The notes under the pieces were generated by a model that did no database searches, was not told where the DNA came from, and saw only the letters and a list, made by a program, of their open reading frames with translations. A stretch of 64,000 bases of DNA, taken from contig NC_063260.1 of the NCBI RefSeq assembly GCF_019578655.1, forward strand, positions 23,894,888 through 23,958,887, written 5' to 3'. The translations under genes were made by a program, and so were the position numbers. This document shows positions 1 through 11,540 of the stretch, piece by piece. Source of the stretch: Ricinus communis. Taxonomy: Eukaryota > Streptophyta > Magnoliopsida > Malpighiales > Euphorbiaceae. Position 1 is the first letter of the stretch, and each line of letters starts with the position of its first letter.

Positions 1-585
<585 letters not shown>

Positions 586-663
586 TGCAGCAGATTATTG
601 AACAGAGAAACAGAAAGAGATTTAAAAGTGAGTTGTTACGATAAGAGAGCGGAGAGCGAGAGG

Positions 664-784
664 TTTATATTATATATATATATGAGAGACGGCGAAAGGG
701 GCGATCTTTGACCTAAGAAATGCAGAAATGGAAGAGCGGAGATATCCAAGTGTGGGGACCCACGTTATTGCAGGATGACGTGGC
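664..784 (-). promoter_or_regulatory. Probable GAPC core promoter (TATA tract and ACGT element)
   Basis: A run of TATA repeats lies at about 666-683, some 80-100 bp upstream of the GAPC start codon, the expected place for a TATA box plus leader. Further upstream, GACGTGGC at 777-784 contains an ACGT core of the ABRE/G-box type bound by bZIP factors. Function is inferred from position and motif only. Confidence 0.4.
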
Positions 785-2227
785 CGTTGATCTCGAGAGA
801 AGGTGCTTGTCTGTCATCTGAGCCTTTCGTCGTTCCCCGGGATCATCGGTTTAGAATTGGTAAATGGAGGATCTGATTTACAATATTGCTATTTCCCTTT
901 CATACGAAATTATAGTATTATAATGTACTTGTATAATATTTGATTGATTTATATATATAATTGGTTTAAAAGTTGCCTAATCTCGAGTGAATAATAATTT
1001 TATGGAGAAAAAGATGTTCAACTTTGTCTGTAAACATTTTTTTAAACTAAAATGAATAAAATATTTTATGTAGCATTGGATGAGCAACGTTACACTTAAC
1101 CATTTTGACATATATTTGTTTAGTAAAAGGAAAGTTGTTGCAACTTTTTTGAGGTCTTATGATATGCTCTAATAATAAAATTTTAATGATTTTTTATTAA
1201 ACAAATTCTACTTGGAAAAGAACTCTTGAAATTTCATAATCTTTTCTAAATCTTTCTATTCTTAATAAAATAAAAATAATCACAAACTCAAATAAGACTC
1301 TCGAGTACTTTAGAATTTAATTAATTTTATGGAAAAGAGACACATCTGCTTGTCCTCAAGACTAAATTCCATTCTATATCCAACTCAATAGACACATCTG
1401 CTTGTACTTTAGAAGGAGGAACTGGGAAGTCATGGCAATGCCTAATGGCTATATAAAGCCGAAGTCTTCTGAAGCAATGCGCTTCGATTCTTTTTTATTT
1501 TTTGTTGGTCAGATACCCAATGCTGATGCTGCTTTTATTACTCAAACCAGCTCGCTGTGGTTTTCGTTCCATCAAGCATCAGCATGCTCCTAAACTATCC
1601 TGATAATAGCAATCCAACAAACCATTCCCAATTGCATAAAATTAGTTGTCGATCATGACAAACATATCATTTTCAAAAAGCCAAAATCCCAACCGAGACA
1701 AATGGTGATGTGACCGACCATTATTGCTTTACAAGAAGCAAGGTGTTATTCCTTTTTCTTTTATTGTTACTTTAGAAACAGAAGCTGCTAAAATTCAAGC
1801 AAGAACGATCAACAGAACGAGGGCTGCCACAACCCCGCGATAATTCTTGAGCAGACAAACAATAATCATGAAACACGATTTTCGTAACCTTCAACAAAGG
1901 AGCAGCTTATCGCTAGTAAATAGTAACAACCATGCAAACAAGACGAAGTGAAGTTCAATCATATAATGCAAAACAAATAGCCAACAAAACCCATCCACTA
2001 AAAGAAGCAGAGCCGTTGAACATTGCTAAACTGACGTTACTTAATATGGTTGTTTTAGCTCATGTCTCCCAAATAATTCCATATCTCAGGAATAAAAGAG
2101 ACCATAGATACACTAAATAATTCAAAAACAAAGAATAAGCAAATTAAAAATACAAAACAGAGAGCCTTGAAAAAAATTGCAGATGATCATCTATGTGAAA
2201 TCTTTTATCTGCTGCAAACTGCAAATT
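785..2227. other. Intergenic: GAPC upstream region and NBP35 3' flank
   Basis: AT-rich spacer with no coding stretch I can support. The short open frames here have no recognisable domain. The part next to 2227 should include the NBP35 3'UTR. Confidence 0.5.
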
Positions 2228-4480
2228 CTAACGCCACTTATTTGCCACAAGTAATTTTTCTATTACACTTTTTAGTGCAGGAGCACTTACTCCACACTTT
2301 TGATCAGCAAAGCAGGACCTCCCTTCTTCAGCTGCCTTGCAAAGCTGTGGATCTAGTGGTACCTTTCCAAGGAAAGGTACACCCATGTCTCTGCACATTT
2401 GTGTTGCACCCCCTCCACTGCTATCAAATATTTCACTAGAAGCGATCAGGCCTAGCATCTCTGGAGCTTTCTCTCTCATATATTCCAAAACCTTTTCTGT
2501 GACATCTTCTTGTTCTCCAGTCTCACTCAACTTCATAAACCTGAAATCTGTCAGTGGTTGGCACAAGCCACTCATGTTCTCAACAACCCCAAGGACCTCC
2601 AATCCAACTTTTTTACAGAAACTCACTTCTTTACGCACATCAATTAGAGATACTTGTTGGGGAGTAGTAACAATAATTGCACCATCTATTCCAGTAGCCT
2701 GAAGGAATTGAACAATTGAGATATGCTCATCTGACGTCCCGGGTGGGGCATCAACTACTAGGAAATCAAGCTCTCCCCAGTACACGTCCTTGAGAAACTG
2801 CTTAATGAGCCCATTCTTGCGAGGCCCCCTCCATATAACAGCATCATCAGGGTTGGGGAGCATAAATCCAATTGACATGACCCCAAGATTTGACTCAACA
2901 TATACAGGAGACCAGCCAAGGCTACTCTGGTGAATGTCTTGACCTTCCAAGCCAAGCATCTTAGGAATGCTTGGTCCACAAATATCAATGTCCATGAGAC
3001 CAACCTGGAAATCCATTGCTGCTAGTGCGAATGAGAGTTGGGCGGAGAATGTGCTCTTGCCAACCCCCCCTTTCCCTGATAAAACTAATATCTTATGCTT
3101 TACTGTAGCCATCCGTTCTGCAATTGCCACCAAGTCTGCAGAAACCAGTATACATAAATCTAAAATAAGCAACTATGACTCTGAGTTGAGACAGAATGCA
3201 ATCAATGTAGGACAACCACTATCAAACAGGACCAGTCTATACAAGATACAGATCTTTTCCATTTTCAAATGAAATAATTCAAGTCAAACATAGCAAATCC
3301 CGTGAAAGAACTTAAAAGGCGAGTCACTATTTGGTTAGCACAACAAAATTCGTATTCTAGTACTCACTTCCACTTGACAAAGTGCGGAAGAAGGCTCAGG
3401 AAGAAATTTTAAACTTTTGGTGGCATCATCTACCATTCACATTAGCTCACACCTACTATTTACAAAAAGATCCACCAAAAGTAGAAATATGGAACACAAC
3501 AATTTTAAAGACAGAAAGGAGCAAAGATTTTTTTAACATTCATATCTCACCTCTCTCTCATCTTATGACAAATTCTTAAAGTCTCACCAAACAACCCTAG
3601 TTTTCAGTCTCAATTCTCATAGCATAGCCAGTCTTGCAAGAGTGACAGCCAACTGCTTATAGTGAATGAAATATGTGCAATAATTTTTCAAACTTTGAAT
3701 TCATCTCCACTACAAACTACCATCATTACACTTTACACTTCCCTGCATACAGATAATTCAAATCTAAATTTTCCACCGAGTAAAGTAAACAAAAAACAGG
3801 AAAAGAAATTACTTCTAGTAAAATTTAGATTTATGCAGGAAAAGAAGTCAAAGCTTTGGAAGAGAGGTAAGAAGATAAATGATCAGCTAACAGAAGCCAA
3901 AGAGAAGCTGGTTCGGTTTAAATGAAGCTGATAAGAGATAAGAAGGAGCCAAGTAAGCAGAAAAGATGAGAGAATTTAATTGAAGCAGTAGCTGACAGAG
4001 CTCATCATAAGAGTTAGTTTAAAACTGAAATCTGATGGTAATGCATTAACATTCATTTAGCTAGTTAATCGTAACCATATTCATTGATGCAACAGATTAA
4101 ATTCCTTTATCATTAGCTGTGAATTGTAGCAAATGCATAATGTAAATAGCAGAGGTTGTAAAAAGAAGTTGTTGGTCAACAATAATTTCATAAGAAAATT
4201 TCCCCTCTCTAAAAAGGAGTTGGTCAATAAAGACTTCATAAGAAAACTTTCCTCCCTCTGGCTCTCTCCCTCATTCTACTATTCTCTCTATTCTCTAGTT
4301 TTCATCCTTCAGTGCTGTTCCTTATTCATTCACATTATATTTCATATTCTAGCCTGTTAAGATTGATGAGCTATGGACTGCGAACATAATAATACGAGCT
4401 ATACAAGAAAATCCAGTAGTACTTTGCAGTCACTAGAAACTAAAATTAGAAACCATAGTAAAATTCAAAAATAAAAGCAT

Positions 4481-4529
<49 letters not shown>

Positions 4530-4763
4530 AGGATCAGGGCCTTTAGGGGCAGAAGCACAAGCTTCTTGATTAGGGCATCCTTGACAGGCATCTGATTTTC
4601 CAGCTGTTTCAGATTGAGGACCTGGGCAATCTGTTCATAACAGTTATCATAATCAAATCGCAAACAAACAAATGATTAGCAAGTGAATAAGACGAGCAGA
4701 AGAACAGGCACACACAAAAGCCCTACTTTCATTAGCGTCTTCAGGTATTTCACCGTTCTCCAT
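2228..4763 (-). CDS. NBP35: Cytosolic Fe-S cluster assembly scaffold P-loop NTPase NBP35
   Basis: Mrp/NBP35 family scaffold that assembles [4Fe-4S] clusters for cytosolic and nuclear proteins (CIA pathway). Exons are 4727-4763, 4529-4630 and 2228-3135; they join in frame to 348 residues, near the usual plant length of about 350. The N-terminus [14 protein letters not shown] begins a CX13CX2CX5C cluster motif (Cys 14, 28, 31, 37). The Walker A/deviant P-loop GKGGVGKS is at residues 67-74, followed by DIDICGPS and the [12 protein letters not shown] block. After NMSG only one Cys is present, so the CPXC pair of fungal and animal NBP35 is not seen; plant members are known to differ here. The donor of intron 2 (GT at 4527-4528) borders a (CT)n microsatellite. 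Each exon starts or ends on a split codon that joins correctly, so the model is well supported. Confidence 0.93.
3136..4528 (-). other. Large second intron of NBP35
   Basis: A 1.39 kb intron between NBP35 exons 2 and 3. Its acceptor is TTTCTGCAG and its donor is GTCTCTCT. No separate gene is visible inside it; the short open frames are not recognisable. Confidence 0.8.
4483..4527. repeat. (AG)n microsatellite abutting the NBP35 splice donor
   Basis: About 45 bp of perfect AG/CT dinucleotide repeat. On the NBP35 sense strand it reads (CT)n and begins directly at the donor: exon ...CCTG, then GTCTCTCT. Confidence 0.95.
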
Positions 4764-6730
4764 CGGCTCTCGCTTTCGTTGTCCGCTCGCTGTTTGTACT
4801 TCTTTATTCTTATTCTCCTTCTTGATTCCTGAAACAAAAGCAAATATCACCTAATTCAACTTCAAAAGGACAGCGTTTCTCGGTGGCGGTGTGTCTTTCT
4901 AGAAACTTAAAATTAGCATAATAGTCAAAAAATCATTTTTGTATGAATTCCGCGCGTGCATCTCACTTGTCAAAGTTAAGTTAAAATTTTCATTTTTCAT
5001 CGGGCTAATTATTTAGAAAAAAAAAATAATTTTTAATGATTTAATAATTTTAACTCATTTTTCAAAAAAATTCTAAAAATGTAATCCAGCGGTCCAAAAT
5101 TTAAATTACTGTAGGTTTTGCTGACATGTTATTTTGTTACAAAAAAAATGAGTACGCAAACATCAAACTCATCGACAATTGTGTATATCTATTCTACGGC
5201 TTCTTTTGATTTCTTTTCTCCACCCTACCGTTTTTGCCACTGTAACCCCCACATTGATGGCTCTAAAAAAATTGTGCTTCGTAAAAGGAAAGGTTGCAAT
5301 GGTGATGTTACTGAATAAGACTGCGTTGTTATGGAATACATTTCTCTCTCTATCTCTAATAATAACCGTTGCTCTGCCTCTCTTGCCATTTTAACCCATC
5401 TGAATAACCATTGGTTTGTAATATGAAAAAAAAAATGCTTCTTAATCAGTTTCTTTTTTGAGATTGGTTAAAATGGGTTTGCAACTAATAACACCACTTA
5501 ATTTCTTGCTTCACTCTGAGAACAGAAACACACAAAAATCAAAAGTTAATTTATGGGTTTGCTGGGATAGATAAATTCAATATGCAAAATATGAAATTTA
5601 TGTTAGATTTGAAGATGACTACAATCCTGAATCTGGGGAAAGATTCAGGTTTAAAATTAATTTAAACATGAACTATTAATGAATATAGTATATGATCAAT
5701 TTCTCAAAAAACTTGTAGCAATTCTATTATATCAATTCTTTTTCTTTTTTTTTTTGGTCTTAAAAGAGAATAACTAAAAAGAAATAATTATAACTACTAG
5801 AAACTCTTTATAAAAACTAATGTGAAAACTAATATCAAAAATTGATATCTTTTCAAGAGACTTTTTCTCCAAATATATATATATATATATATAGATTCAC
5901 ATAAATATTTATAATGAGAAATAAATTTTGATATATCTATCTAAATAATTATTTGTAAATAGCTCTATTATCCCTTAGTCATTATCTTAATAGAAATCCT
6001 ACATATAAATCCAAATTACTAAAATCCCCTAGTTACAAAGTTGATAATCGGCCAACACATTAATTTGAGTCTCGGATCTCAGATCTTGACAGCACAACTT
6101 CAATTAACTCCTTACTAATTTATGCTCTTAATTAATGAATTTGGTGACAGATTAGTTTTTCAACATACCACACATAGGTTATTGAAACCGAATTTTAGCC
6201 ACCAATTTTGATGACTAAAAAGGATGGTCAGAACAATAGTAATAAGTGTTAGAAACTGATACTTGGGACATATGAAAGACGAAGGAGAAATTGATACTTC
6301 GGGTATTTTAGATTATACAAAAATGTGCAGTACTAATTCAAAACTTGAAATCAAAGTGGTGCCTCAAGTCCTCTCCTTTTAATTCCATAAATCAGAAGAA
6401 CCCTTTTCAATGTGACTGTTGATGGTGGAGATACTAAATATGCAATCACTTGTGTGGCCTTATATATGCAACTCATATTCTAAGAAGCGCAATTGTTAAA
6501 TTCACACATATAAACACTCCTTTTTTTTTTTTTTTTTCTTTTTCAGGATATTAATAAGTTAGCCCCCGAATCTCCAATGCACGTTCTGCTTGTATTTGGG
6601 CTAATAACAATGTGAGGATTTACAGGAACCATAAACAAGTCCTCTGCTTTTTTGCACTTCATGTTCAAGAGTTGGCTGGTTATTAATTCAGTATTTTAAT
6701 TACAAAATTGGTTGATTCTTTACCTTTGGT
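4764..6730. other. AT-rich intergenic spacer
   Basis: NBP35 5' flank followed by AT-rich DNA with homopolymer runs and a (TA)n tract near 5876-5893. No gene is seen. It ends at the target-site duplication of the neighbouring retrotransposon. Confidence 0.5.
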
Positions 6731-6735
6731 ATTTG

Positions 6736-6768
6736 TGCTAAACTTTGTGGTTTGGTAGAAAGCTCTTT
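6736..6768 (-). repeat. Remnant of 3' LTR of element A (33 bp)
   Basis: Identical over 33 bp to 10952-10984, the terminal part of the 5' LTR. It is preceded by ATTTG on its outer side and joined on its inner side to truncated RNase H coding sequence. Confidence 0.92.
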
Positions 6769-8256
6769 AGGTGGATTATTTGCTATTTTCCGAGCTGCAT
6801 TATTGTCACAGTACAAGAGCGTAGGCTCTTCAGGTGGAATACCTATCTCGATAAGCAACAATCTAATCCATATTAGTTCTGACACTCCATGAACCATGCC
6901 TCTATACTCTGCTTCTGCCTATGACCTTACCGTAACATTTTATTTTTTCCTTCTCCATGTGACAAGATTTCCACCAACAAATATGAAGTACCCAGAAGTT
7001 GATCTACGATCTGTGATATTTCCAGCCCAGTCTGCATCAGTATACCCTTTTACTTCCATATGCCCATGCTTCTTAAAAGTTAGCCCTTTTCCAGGTGTCC
7101 CTTTTAGATAACTCAAAATCCTCATAACTGCAGCCATATGATCCTCACTAGGTTCATGCATAAACTGACTTATCACACTAACGGCATAGGCAATATCTGG
7201 CCGTATATGAGACAGGTAGATTAATCTCCCTACCAACCTTTGATGTCGATCCTTGTTTGTTAGGAGTTGATATGGGTAAATGGCAAGGTGATGATTCTGA
7301 ACAATAGGAGTCTGAGTAGGTTTATAATCTAGCATACCTGTTTAAGACAAGAGATCAAGTATATATTTTCGTTGGGGTAAGTACATCCCTTCTTTAGATC
7401 TTGCAACCATCCCTAAGAAATATTTCAGTCCTCCTAAATTTTTCATTTCAAATTCAGCAGACAAAAACTTTTGCAGAGTTTTTATTTCTTCTGTATCATC
7501 ACCTGTTACAATCATATCATCTACATAGATGATTAGGAGAGTAACTTTGCTATTCTTGCATTTAATGAATAAAGTATGATCTGTGTTTACTTGGTGATAT
7601 CCATTTCTTTTCATAGCATCAGTAAATTTCCCAAACCACGCTCTTGATGACTGTTTCAACCCATACAATGCTTTTTTTAATTTGCACATTCTGCCACCAG
7701 GCTGTGAAGTATTAAAGCCAGGAGGAATATGCATGTACACTTCCTCTTCTAAGTCCCCATGTAAAAAGGCATTTTTTACATCAAATTGTTTCAGTGGCCA
7801 ATTGAAATTTGCCGCCAATGATAATAGGAGCTTGACCGTATTCATCTTTGCAACTAGGGTAAAAGTTTCTTGGTAATCAATGCCATATAATTGTGTGTAT
7901 CCCTTTGCTACCAACCTTGCCTTGTATCGATCAATCGTCCCATCTGCTTTATGCTTGAGCGTGAATATCCATTTGCATCCAACTGGTTTTTTTTCTGGTG
8001 GAAGTGACACAATGTTCCATGTGCCATTTTTTTGTAGTGCATCATCCATTTTAACTTGCATTGCCACTGCCCATTTTGAGTTTTCTAGAGCTTCTTGGAC
8101 CTTTGTAGGTATCTTTGTGCTCTCCATTTGATTGACAAAGGCTTGATGTTGTGATGATAGTCTATGAGTAGAGACAAACTTGGTAATTGTATATTTTGCT
8201 TTTCCATCAAGAGAGTACCTATCAAGTGGGTTCCCACGATTCTGTCTAGAAGGCAA
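6769..8256 (-). pseudogene. Reverse transcriptase and RNase H region of element A
   Basis: Copia reverse transcriptase, clear from KNGTWNIV, KPVGCKWIF, ARLVAKGYTQ, FDVKNAFLHGDL and the intact YVDD catalytic motif near 7517-7528. RNase H follows in the same frame after a single in-frame TAA at 7342-7344; the YTDADWAG motif is present. Two more in-frame stops (near 6917-6939) break the RNase H. Coding stops abruptly after DNNAARKIANNP, where the 3' LTR remnant begins, so the C-terminal third of RNase H is absent. Confidence 0.9.
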
Positions 8257-8284
8257 AGAAAAAATTGGTGCAGGTAATAGAGTA

Positions 8285-8566
8285 TTAAAGCTTACTTACC
8301 TCAGGAATATCCGTTGGCTCTTGGGTCTGTACTTGAGGAGAGGAGGATAGGGCGTCTTCCTCAGGAATATCGTCATTATATCCAACAAGAATGTCTTGTT
8401 CATTTGGTTGATGAATTTCTCCCCCTGACCTAAAAAACTCCATTGGTTGAGGAACATTAATCCAACTGTAGTTATCATGAAGTATCTCCCTCTGAGAACT
8501 AGAGATGGTTTGATTGTTAAAGAAATGTTTTGTTTCTGATAAGGTGATATCCATGCTAACATACAT
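8285..8566 (-). pseudogene. Integrase-RT linker region of element A
   Basis: A 93-codon open stretch, low in recognisable motifs and rich in acidic and polar residues, between integrase and reverse transcriptase. This is the usual place of the variable linker of copia polyproteins. It is out of frame with its neighbours. Confidence 0.6.
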
Positions 8567-8605
8567 ATGGCGAGTGGAAGGATGGTAACATCTATAGCCC
8601 TTTTG

Positions 8606-9544
8606 TTAAGGGTGGAAACCGAAAAAGACACATCGCACTGCACAAGGATCAAGTTTAGTACGTTGAGTCTTGTAGAGATGAACATATGCCACACACCCAA
8701 AAACTCGTGGTTCTAATTGTAATAAGGATGGAATGTGAACATGTTGGGCAAGCACCTCTAGAGGGGTTTGAAATGACAGAACTCGTGATGGCATCCTTTT
8801 CATGAGATATATTGCATAAGTGACAGCATCGACCCAATAAGTTTGAGGAACATTTTCACCAATAAGAAGTGCTCTTGTTGTTTCAAGTATGTGCATGTTC
8901 TTGCATTCAACAACTCCATTTTACTGCGGAGTGTGAGGACATGTGGTCTCATGTAGAATACCATTTGCTTGAAAGAATTGTGAAAGCTCAGTGTTTAAAT
9001 ACTCTCCACCATTATTGGATCTTACCATCTTTATCGGAAGAGAATACTGAGTTCGAACCATGTTGTAAAAGACTAAAAAAATAGCATATACATCACTTTT
9101 ATGTTTCATAATGTATAACCAGGTCATCCGAGTGCAGTCGTCAATGAATGTAATAAACCACCGAATTCCAGATTAAGAAGTATTAGGGGTAGGTCCCCAA
9201 ACAACTGAGTGAATTAACTCAAATGGCACTGTTCTCTTAGTTAAACTTAAAGGATATGAGATGCGGTGATTTTTGGCCAAAGTGCACACATTACATTGAA
9301 GGGAAGATTCTAAAATATTACCAAACAAATATGGAAATAATTTTTCCAGATAACCAAAAGATGCATGTCCCAATCGATGATGCCATAACCAAATATTCTT
9401 CAATTCATCATTATTGCGACTACGAGCTTGATTAACGTAACCAGTTGCAACATCATCTACATAGTACAACCCTTTCCTCTTAGTACCACGCCTCATGATC
9501 GCCTGAGTCCGGATATCCTGAAGCAAGCAAAAATTGGGAAACAT
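8606..9544 (-). pseudogene. Integrase of element A, with lost catalytic residues
   Basis: Copia integrase. The zinc-binding N-terminus (HHRLGH...CNVC) lies near 9265-9400. In the catalytic core the family's first Asp (HSDxWGP) is Val here (GTT at 9203-9205). The second Asp (RSDNGGE) is Asn (AAT at 9014-9016). An in-frame TAA at 8921-8923 sits just before the NGxxE motif. The Glu is still there, but two of three DDE residues are gone. Confidence 0.9.
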
Positions 9545-9562
9545 TATGACAACACATTCTAA

Positions 9563-9800
9563 TTATTTTGTGATTTGGCCAACTGATAGTAAGTGATTAG
9601 ATAATGCAGGAACAAGTAAACAATTATGTAAAGAAATAGTGGGAGTAAGGGTCATTGATCCTGCACCAACAACAGGGGTGGTCTCTCCATTAGCAGTTAT
9701 AACATTTTTCTTGGGTGGTGGAGTCATGTATTGAAATAGAGAATTGTTGTAAGTCATGTGCTCTGTCGCTCCTGAGTCAATGATCCAACCAATATGTTAT
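9563..9800 (-). pseudogene. Aspartic protease region of element A
   Basis: Retroviral-type protease active site IIDSGAT with its Asp codon at 9776-9778, followed by a conserved copia stretch ending in LLSVGQITK. It sits between gag and integrase, in the order typical of copia, but is frame-separated from integrase. Confidence 0.85.
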
Positions 9801-10005
9801 GTTGTAGATATAAAGAGACCTTTTTCTATTTTACCTAAATTTTCCAAAGATATGCGGTTGGTTAGAGACAACAAATCACCAAATTCAGTAGGTTCAACTG
9901 TTGTTGTTGCAACAGCAGCTACACTCGGTTCAGTATCTGTGATGTTGGCTATCTTTGCTTGAGCCGATCGTTTGCTATTTCGTCCCTTGCCTTGCTTTCG
10001 CTTTT

Positions 10006-10857
10006 CTAAAAACCAGTCAGGATACCATGGATTTCAAAGTATGTATCTTTAGTATGACGTGTTCCATTGCAATGGCTGCAACGTAACTTGTCCTTTTCAG
10101 CATCTTCAATGGCTCGAAGAGTTGTTTTGGAAATAGAGGTCTTGGAGATCATTGCCATATGTGAACCTTCTCCAAGCTCCCTTTTTCCAAGCATGGTAAC
10201 TTGTCGTTGTGCCTCTCTTCGGACCATATTGAAGCACTCTTTAATACCTGGAATAGGCTTCATTCGGAGAAGATCATTTTTGATAGAATCAAATATTTGA
10301 TCTAGAGCTGCAAGAAAGTTATAAATTCGATCTTTCTGAATCTCCTCCTGTCTGACATGCAGATCTGTGCTACATACCATTTTGATGGGACGTCGCCTAT
10401 CCATTTCTTGCCACACATTATTCAGTAATATAGGTGAAGAGGTTGTCCATTTTGCTTGGTTCTTGTTGCCTTGCAATGCAGCTCATAATATTGTGAATCA
10501 TATGCTCCATCATAAAACGTTTTGAGTGACACTATCTCAGATATCTTTTGTTATTGGGAGATCAATGAATAGACTAAGGAGATGTGGTTCCATTGTTTTC
10601 AGCAGCCATCCACGCACAATTTCATCCTCAGTACACCATTTTGTGTACTCAGCATTACCCTCATCCACCTTTGGAGTTTGGCCGTTTAAGTAGCCAAGTT
10701 TGTTTAATCCTATAGCATGAACTTCTATCATACGTGACCAGATCTTAAAATTTGTATCATTTAATCTGAAACCAATAGGTAAGTTGTTGGAGTTATGTAA
10801 TTCAATTAGGTTTGGGTTTTGGTTTTTGAATGTGATAGCTTTATTTTCTTCAGCCAT
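10006..10857 (-). pseudogene. Gag region of element A
   Basis: Gag begins at the Met at 10855-10857. The N-terminal open stretch runs to 10537 and is interrupted by stops and a shift; a second open stretch covers 10476-10006. The nucleic-acid-binding zinc knuckle lies at 10039-10080 with the pattern C-x2-C-x4-H-x4-Y. The last Cys of the usual CCHC is replaced by Tyr. Conserved features LNDTNFKIWSRM and YNFLAALDQIFD fit copia gag. Confidence 0.85.
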
Positions 10858-10936
10858 ATTGAATATCTTGTTTTGAGATTATGAATGGAGAAAAGAAAGA
10901 AGAAATTAGATTTTTGTGATATTCATGGATCAGTTT

Positions 10937-10951
10937 GGTGCTCTGATACCA
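10937..10951 (-). other. Primer-binding site of element A
   Basis: On the minus strand it reads TGGTATCAGAGCACC, directly next to the 5' LTR. This is the usual copia site complementary to the 3' end of initiator tRNA-Met. Confidence 0.88.
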
Positions 10952-11154
10952 TGCTAAACTTTGTGGTTTGGTAGAAAGCTCTTTTCCTCTTATTCATCTC
11001 TCAAGAAGAAAAAATTATATATACAGAATTACAAGTTGCAGATTAGATACACATCCTAAATAATGCATTACATTCAAGAGTAAATAAAAAATCTTTCTAA
11101 ATTTATCTTCCTATAATTTTGTTATTGACAGTTATCCCTCTAATCACGTTAGCA
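10952..11154 (-). repeat. 5' LTR of element A (203 bp)
   Basis: Bounded by the primer-binding site on one side and ATTTG (11155-11159) on the other. Ends are TGCTAA and TTAGCA. The 33 bp next to the primer-binding site recur at 6736-6768. Confidence 0.9.
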
Positions 11155-11159
11155 ATTTG

Positions 11160-11540
11160 TATATATAGGAACTCAGTCAATGTTACCTTTTTAGGCCCTT
11201 ATGCTAATAAATTGTCTATGCATTTCAAGATTTAGCATTAGTACCTTGGCAACACTGTACATGGTATTAGTTAAGAAGTGTTTTCTTAGAACTGAGTATG
11301 CATGAAAAGTAGAATGACAAAAAGATTGTTGATATAAACAAAAAAATTTCGACACAAGCTTTACGCTGTCCACTTCTCTTTGCTAACGTTTCCTAACTTT
11401 GCTGCTTTCTAGTTCATGCCATTTCTATGATAGTCTCCAATTCTCAACATAACATGTTCATATATACTATCTTTGTCCCCGCTATATATAATTAATTTGC
11501 TATAGAACTGTATCCTTTATTCGTTCCAGGCTGGAAAACT
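11160..11540. promoter_or_regulatory. Upstream region of the aspartic protease gene
   Basis: 381 bp between element A and the protease start codon. TATATATA lies near 11480-11490, about 50 bp upstream of the ATG. Parts resemble 13020-13170 downstream of the gene, suggesting both descend from one duplicated promoter. Confidence 0.4.

Larger units (their letters stand above)
6731..11159 (-). mobile_element. Ty1/copia LTR retrotransposon A, decayed and 3'-deleted
   Basis: Copia-order element on the minus strand: 5' LTR (10952-11154), primer-binding site, gag, protease, integrase, reverse transcriptase, RNase H. The 5-bp direct repeat ATTTG lies at 6731-6735 and 11155-11159, immediately outside the ends, and marks one insertion event. 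The LTR has terminal inverted repeats TGCTAA/TTAGCA. The 3' LTR is reduced to its last 33 bp (6736-6768), fused to the middle of RNase H, so a deletion removed the rest of RNase H, the polypurine tract and most of the LTR. All frames carry stops or shifts. It is inactive. Confidence 0.93.

Noticed and set aside
2337..2702. 121-codon open frame opposite NBP35 exon 3
   Set aside because: Antisense shadow of the NBP35 coding sequence with no domain of its own.
10952..11154. Element A as a solo LTR with unrelated pol fragments nearby
   Set aside because: The primer-binding site abuts the LTR, gag to RNase H are in copia order, and both ends share ATTTG, so it is one element.
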